This document shows positions 35,293 through 38,651 of a stretch of DNA of 38,651 nucleotides, piece after piece. The translations under genes and the position numbers were made by a program. This DNA is from Pseudomonas sp. GD04091 (lineage in GTDB: Bacteria > Pseudomonadota > Gammaproteobacteria > Pseudomonadales > Pseudomonadaceae). Numbering within the stretch: position 1 is the stretch's first letter; each line of letters opens with the position of its first letter. The stretch lies in the NCBI RefSeq assembly GCF_029836165.1, contig NZ_JAOEBG010000035.1:1-38651 (forward strand), given 5' to 3'. The notes beneath the pieces are model-generated. The model did not search any database. It saw nothing but the letters and a program-made list of their open reading frames with translations, and had not been told where the DNA came from.

Positions 35293-35928
35293 ATGTTGAC
35301 CATCGCGCTATCCAAAGGCCGGATTCTCGACGATACCCTGCCGTTGCTGGCAGAAGCCGGTATCGTGCCTACCGAGAATCCGGACAAGAGCCGCAAGCTG
35401 ATCATCCCCACCACGCAGGATGATGTCCGCCTGCTCATCGTGCGTGCCACCGATGTGCCGACCTATGTCGAGCATGGCGCCGCCGACCTCGGGGTGGCCG
35501 GCAAGGACGTGCTGATGGAGTACGGCAGCCAGGGCCTGTACGAGCCCCTGGACCTGCAGATCGCCAAGTGCAAGCTGATGACCGCCGGTGTGACCGGTGC
35601 GCCTGAGCCCAAGGGCCGCCTGCGCGTCGCCACCAAGTTCGTCAACGTGGCCAAGCGTTACTACGCCGAGCAGGGCCGCCAGGTCGACATCATCAAGCTG
35701 TATGGCTCCATGGAACTGGCCCCGCTGATCAATCTCGCCGACAAGATCATCGATGTGGTCGACACCGGCAACACCCTGCGCGCCAATGGCCTCGAGCCTC
35801 AGGAACTGATCGCCACGATCAGCTCGCGCCTGGTGGTCAACAAGGCCTCCATGAAAATGCAGCACGCCCGTATCCAGAGCCTGATCGACACCCTGCGCAA
35901 CGCTGTCGAATCGCGACACCGCGGCTGA
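35293..35928 (+). CDS. hisG: ATP phosphoribosyltransferase, short form HisG(S)
   Basis: HisG condenses ATP with PRPP in the first step of histidine synthesis. The 211-residue product is the short form that lacks the C-terminal allosteric domain and needs HisZ for activity and feedback control; no hisZ is in the window. Motifs include IALSKGRILDDTLPLL near the N terminus, YVEHGAADLGVAGKDVLME, and the PRPP loop DVVDTGNTLRANGL. The ATG follows AAGGACC. It is co-directional with murA upstream and hisD downstream. Confidence 0.97.
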   Translation: MLTIALSKGRILDDTLPLLAEAGIVPTENPDKSRKLIIPTTQDDVRLLIVRATDVPTYVEHGAADLGVAGKDVLMEYGSQGLYEPLDLQIAKCKLMTAGVTGAPEPKGRLRVATKFVNVAKRYYAEQGRQVDIIKLYGSMELAPLINLADKIIDVVDTGNTLRANGLEPQELIATISSRLVVNKASMKMQHARIQSLIDTLRNAVESRHRG

Positions 35929-36055
35929 CCTCTGCGCGCGACCTTCGCTGTCGCGCCCGTCTATCCGCGTCATAGCCTTTTTTCTCAGGTGCCCGCGCGG
36001 ATGGACTGGTAGCTTAGGGCGCCTGAGCATTCGCTAATAATACGAGGCCCTCGCC

Positions 36056-37378
36056 ATGACCGTGTCCACTGCAATTGCCCGTCTCAACGCCGCTGACCAG
36101 GATTTCGCCCGACATCTTGATCATCTGCTGAGCTGGGAAAGCGTGTCCGATGACGCGGTCAACCAGCGCGTGCTCGACATCATCAAGGCCGTGCGTGAGC
36201 GCGGCGACGAGGCGTTGGTGGAGTTCACCCGGCGTTTCGATGGCGTCGACGCCAAGGGTATCGACGACCTGATCCTCGATCGCGCCCGTCTGGAACTGGC
36301 GCTGACCCGTATCACCCCGGTTCAGCGCGAAGCCCTGGAAAAGGCCGCCAACCGTGTGCGCATCTACCACGAGCGGCAGAAGCAGGACTCCTGGCAGTAC
36401 ACCGAAGCCGATGGCACCGTGCTTGGCCAGAAGGTCACCCCACTGGATCGCGCCGGTCTGTATGTGCCGGGTGGCAAGGCGTCGTATCCGTCGTCGGTGC
36501 TGATGAACGCGATCCCGGCCAAGGTGGCCGGTGTGTCCGAAGTGGTGATGGTGGTGCCGACCCCGCGTGGCGAAGTCAACGAGCTGGTGCTGGCCGCGGC
36601 CTGCATCGCGGGCGTCGACCGGGTATTCACCGTCGGTGGCGCCCAGGCGGTCGCGGCCTTGGCCTACGGCACCGAGAGCGTGCCGCAGGTGGACAAGATC
36701 GTCGGCCCGGGCAACATCTACGTGGCCACCGCCAAACGCCATGTGTTCGGCCAGGTCGGCATCGACATGATCGCCGGCCCGTCGGAAATCCTCGTGGTCT
36801 GCGATGGCCAGACCGATCCTGACTGGATCGCCATGGACCTGTTCTCCCAGGCCGAGCACGACGAAGACGCCCAGGCCATCCTGGTCAGCCCGGATGCCGA
36901 GTTCCTCGACCGCGTGGCGGCCAGTATCGACAAGCTGCTGCCGACCATGGAGCGCGCCGAGATCATCGAGAAGTCGATCAACGGCCGTGGCGCGCTGATC
37001 CAGGTGCGTGACATGCAGCAGGCGATCGAGGTGGCCAACCGCATCGCGCCTGAGCACCTGGAGCTGTCGGTGGCCGACCCGCAGGCCTGGCTGCCGCAGA
37101 TCCGTCACGCTGGCGCCATCTTCATGGGGCGCCACACCAGCGAGGCGCTGGGCGACTACTGCGCCGGCCCCAACCATGTGCTGCCGACGTCCGGCACCGC
37201 GCGCTTCTCCTCGCCGTTGGGTGTGTACGACTTCCAGAAGCGTTCGTCGATCATCTTCTGCTCCGAGCAGGGCGCGTCCGAGCTGGGTCACACCGCTTCC
37301 GTGCTGGCCCGTGGCGAATCGCTGACCGCCCACGCGCGCAGCGCCGAATACCGCATCCTCAACGAGAAGGGGAACTGA
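36056..37378 (+). CDS. hisD: Histidinol dehydrogenase
   Basis: HisD catalyses the last two steps of histidine synthesis, oxidising histidinol to histidine with two NAD+. The 440-residue enzyme shows the family blocks YVPGGKASYPSSVLMNAIPA, VDKIVGPGNIYVATAKR and DMIAGPSEILVV. Zinc and catalytic residues lie in LFSQAEHDEDAQAIL, RIAPEHLELSV and GDYCAGPNHVLPTSGTAR. It starts 127 bases after hisG and ends 2 bases before hisC. The hisG-hisD gap contains no obvious leader peptide rich in histidine. Confidence 0.98.
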   Translation: MTVSTAIARLNAADQDFARHLDHLLSWESVSDDAVNQRVLDIIKAVRERGDEALVEFTRRFDGVDAKGIDDLILDRARLELALTRITPVQREALEKAANRVRIYHERQKQDSWQYTEADGTVLGQKVTPLDRAGLYVPGGKASYPSSVLMNAIPAKVAGVSEVVMVVPTPRGEVNELVLAAACIAGVDRVFTVGGAQAVAALAYGTESVPQVDKIVGPGNIYVATAKRHVFGQVGIDMIAGPSEILVVCDGQTDPDWIAMDLFSQAEHDEDAQAILVSPDAEFLDRVAASIDKLLPTMERAEIIEKSINGRGALIQVRDMQQAIEVANRIAPEHLELSVADPQAWLPQIRHAGAIFMGRHTSEALGDYCAGPNHVLPTSGTARFSSPLGVYDFQKRSSIIFCSEQGASELGHTASVLARGESLTAHARSAEYRILNEKGN

Positions 37379-37380
37379 GC

Positions 37381-38430
37381 ATGAGTCGTTTCTGGAGTCC
37401 CTTCGTCAAGGACCTGGTTCCTTACGTGCCGGGTGAGCAGCCCAAGCTGGCACGGCTGGTCAAGCTCAACACCAACGAGAACCCCTACGGGCCGTCGCCC
37501 AAGGCGCTGGAGGCCATGCGCGGCGAGCTCAACGACAACCTGCGCCTGTACCCGGACCCGAACGGTGACCGACTCAAGCAGGCGGTGGCCGAGTATTACG
37601 GCGTGACACCGGCGCAGGTGTTCGTCGGCAATGGCTCGGACGAGGTGCTGGCGCACATCTTCCACGGCCTGTTCCAGCATGACCGTGGGCCGCTGCTGTT
37701 CCCGGACGTGAGCTATAGCTTCTACCCGGTGTATTGCGGCCTGTATGGCATTGCATTCGAGCAGGTGGCGCTGGATGAGCAGTTCCAGATTCGGGTATCT
37801 GACTACGCCAAGCCCAATGCCGGGATCATCTTCCCCAACCCGAACGCACCGACTGGCTGCCTTCTGCCGCTGGAGGCGGTGGAGCAGTTGCTGCAGTGCA
37901 ATCGTGATTCGGTGGTGGTGGTCGATGAGGCTTACATCGATTTCGGTGGTGAGACGGCCATCAGTCTGGTGGACCGCTACGACAACCTGCTGGTGACCCA
38001 GACCTTGTCCAAGTCGCGTTCGCTGGCGGGGCTCAGGGTTGGCCTGGCGGTTGGTCATCCTGATTTGATCGAGGCGCTGGAGCGGATCAAGAACAGCTTC
38101 AATTCCTACCCGCTGGATCGCATGGCGATTGTCGGGGCAGCGGTGGCGTTCGAGGATCGCGAGTACTTCGAAGCGACCTGCCGCAAGGTGATCGACAGCC
38201 GCGAGGTGCTGGTGGCTGAACTGGTGGCGCGTGGATTCGAAGTGCTGCCTTCGGCGGCGAACTTCATCTTTGCCCGGCATCCCGGGCAGGATGCGGCCGG
38301 GATCGCGGCGCGGTTGCGGGAGCAGGGGGTGATTGTTCGGCACTTCAAGCAGGAGCGGATTGCGCAGTTCCTGCGGATTACCATTGGGACGCCGGAGATG
38401 AACCAGGCTTTGCTTGATGCTTTGAATTGA
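37381..38430 (+). CDS. hisC: Histidinol-phosphate aminotransferase
   Basis: HisC transfers the amino group from glutamate to imidazole-acetol phosphate. The 349-residue enzyme is a fold-type I PLP aminotransferase: KLNTNENPYGPSPKALEAMR at the N terminus, VFVGNGSDEVLAHIF, IIFPNPNAPTGC, VVVDEAYIDF, and the PLP lysine Lys211 in TLSKSRSLAGLRVG. It lies 2 bases after hisD, so the two are coupled. Pseudomonads carry more than one HisC-like gene; this one is the his-cluster copy. Codon use becomes less GC-rich in the last 120 bases. Confidence 0.97.
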   Translation: MSRFWSPFVKDLVPYVPGEQPKLARLVKLNTNENPYGPSPKALEAMRGELNDNLRLYPDPNGDRLKQAVAEYYGVTPAQVFVGNGSDEVLAHIFHGLFQHDRGPLLFPDVSYSFYPVYCGLYGIAFEQVALDEQFQIRVSDYAKPNAGIIFPNPNAPTGCLLPLEAVEQLLQCNRDSVVVVDEAYIDFGGETAISLVDRYDNLLVTQTLSKSRSLAGLRVGLAVGHPDLIEALERIKNSFNSYPLDRMAIVGAAVAFEDREYFEATCRKVIDSREVLVAELVARGFEVLPSAANFIFARHPGQDAAGIAARLREQGVIVRHFKQERIAQFLRITIGTPEMNQALLDALN

Positions 38431-38447
38431 TTTAAGGGGTTTGACTG

Positions 38448-38500
38448 GGGGCGGATTGGAAGTGGTTGTTCTGGCTTCTGATTCGCCCCTTGTTGTTGTT
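38448..38500 (+). terminator. Probable terminator after hisC
   Basis: GGGGCG (38448-38453) pairs with CGCCCC (38484-38489), followed by a T-rich run in TTGTTGTTGTT. The loop is long and the T-run is interrupted by G, so the call is moderate. Confidence 0.5.
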
Positions 38501-38524
38501 GTTTGGTGGTTTTGGAAGTTGTAT

Positions 38525-38651
38525 GCGCATTCATTTGTGATGTCGACGCTTATTCACCTTTCCGCCCTTACGGCGGGTTACTTTGGTCTTGGCCAAAGTA
38601 ACCAAAGCCGCTCGCTCCATTCATACGGCCCCTGCGCTGCGCTCCGGGGTT
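38525..38651 (+). repeat. Dispersed structured repeat, copy C (runs off right edge)
   Basis: This copy has the same order as copies A and B. The GCGCATTCATTT box is at 38525-38536. Hairpin 1 is CCGCC-CTTAC-GGCGG at 38562-38576. Hairpin 2 follows with no gap: GTTACTTTGG and CCAAAGTAAC (38577-38586 and 38593-38602), perfect. Then come CGCTCCATTCAT and a CCCC...GGGG segment at the edge. Relative to copy B, hairpin 1 has a T-A to C-G exchange on both arms, and hairpin 2 has wholly different inner pairs. Confidence 0.85.

Overview
The window is chromosomal DNA from a high-GC gammaproteobacterium, almost certainly a Pseudomonas and most likely of the P. putida group. The support is gene order: gatBAC, mreBCD-maf-rng-yhdP, tldD/darP/pmbA, a Fur-controlled fagA-fumC-orfX-sodA block, ptsO-rapZ-ptsN-hpf-rpoN-lptBAC-kdsCD, mlaFEDCB (ttg2 in P. 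putida), and ibaG-murA-hisGDC. REP-type inverted repeats of the kind common in this group lie between several transcription units. This is inference from synteny and protein families; no database search was run.

Layout. Bases 1-572 hold no credible gene. They contain two inverted copies of a dispersed, structured repeat around a (GTCAAA)7 array, further palindromes and a possible insertion-sequence scar. Bases 573-5799 (minus) carry a PcaC-like decarboxylase, a Ca2+/Na+ antiporter, a small RlpA-type lipoprotein and the tRNA amidotransferase genes gatBAC. Bases 6003-17059 (plus) carry the rod-shape genes mreBCD, maf, rng, the AsmA-like giant yhdP, a nitrilase-family amidase and tldD. darP (minus) and pmbA (plus) follow as a divergent pair. 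Bases 19265-23099 form an iron-starvation unit behind a near-consensus Fur box: fagA, fumC, a TPR-like orfX, Mn-type sodA and a ZIP metal transporter. Bases 23259-30258 (minus) hold the nitrogen-PTS/sigma-54 block, the LPS export genes lptCAB and the Kdo genes kdsCD. Bases 30505-33558 (plus) are the Mla lipid-transport operon, closed by a clear terminator. ibaG, murA, hisG, hisD and hisC follow, and a third copy of the dispersed repeat runs off the right edge.

Most of the window is conserved housekeeping with an envelope theme: wall shape (MreBCD), a peptidoglycan precursor (MurA), LPS core sugar and export (KdsCD, LptABC), phospholipid traffic (YhdP, Mla) and a small RlpA protein. No defence island, prophage, CRISPR array, tRNA or rRNA gene was seen.

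The most unusual signals are non-coding. The repeat present at both window ends has two abutting hairpins whose arms differ between copies while pairing is kept, which indicates selection on structure. mreC appears to start at a rare ATT codon behind a strong ribosome-binding site and a structured leader. The antiporter gene may also use an ATT start, overlapping the rlpA stop.
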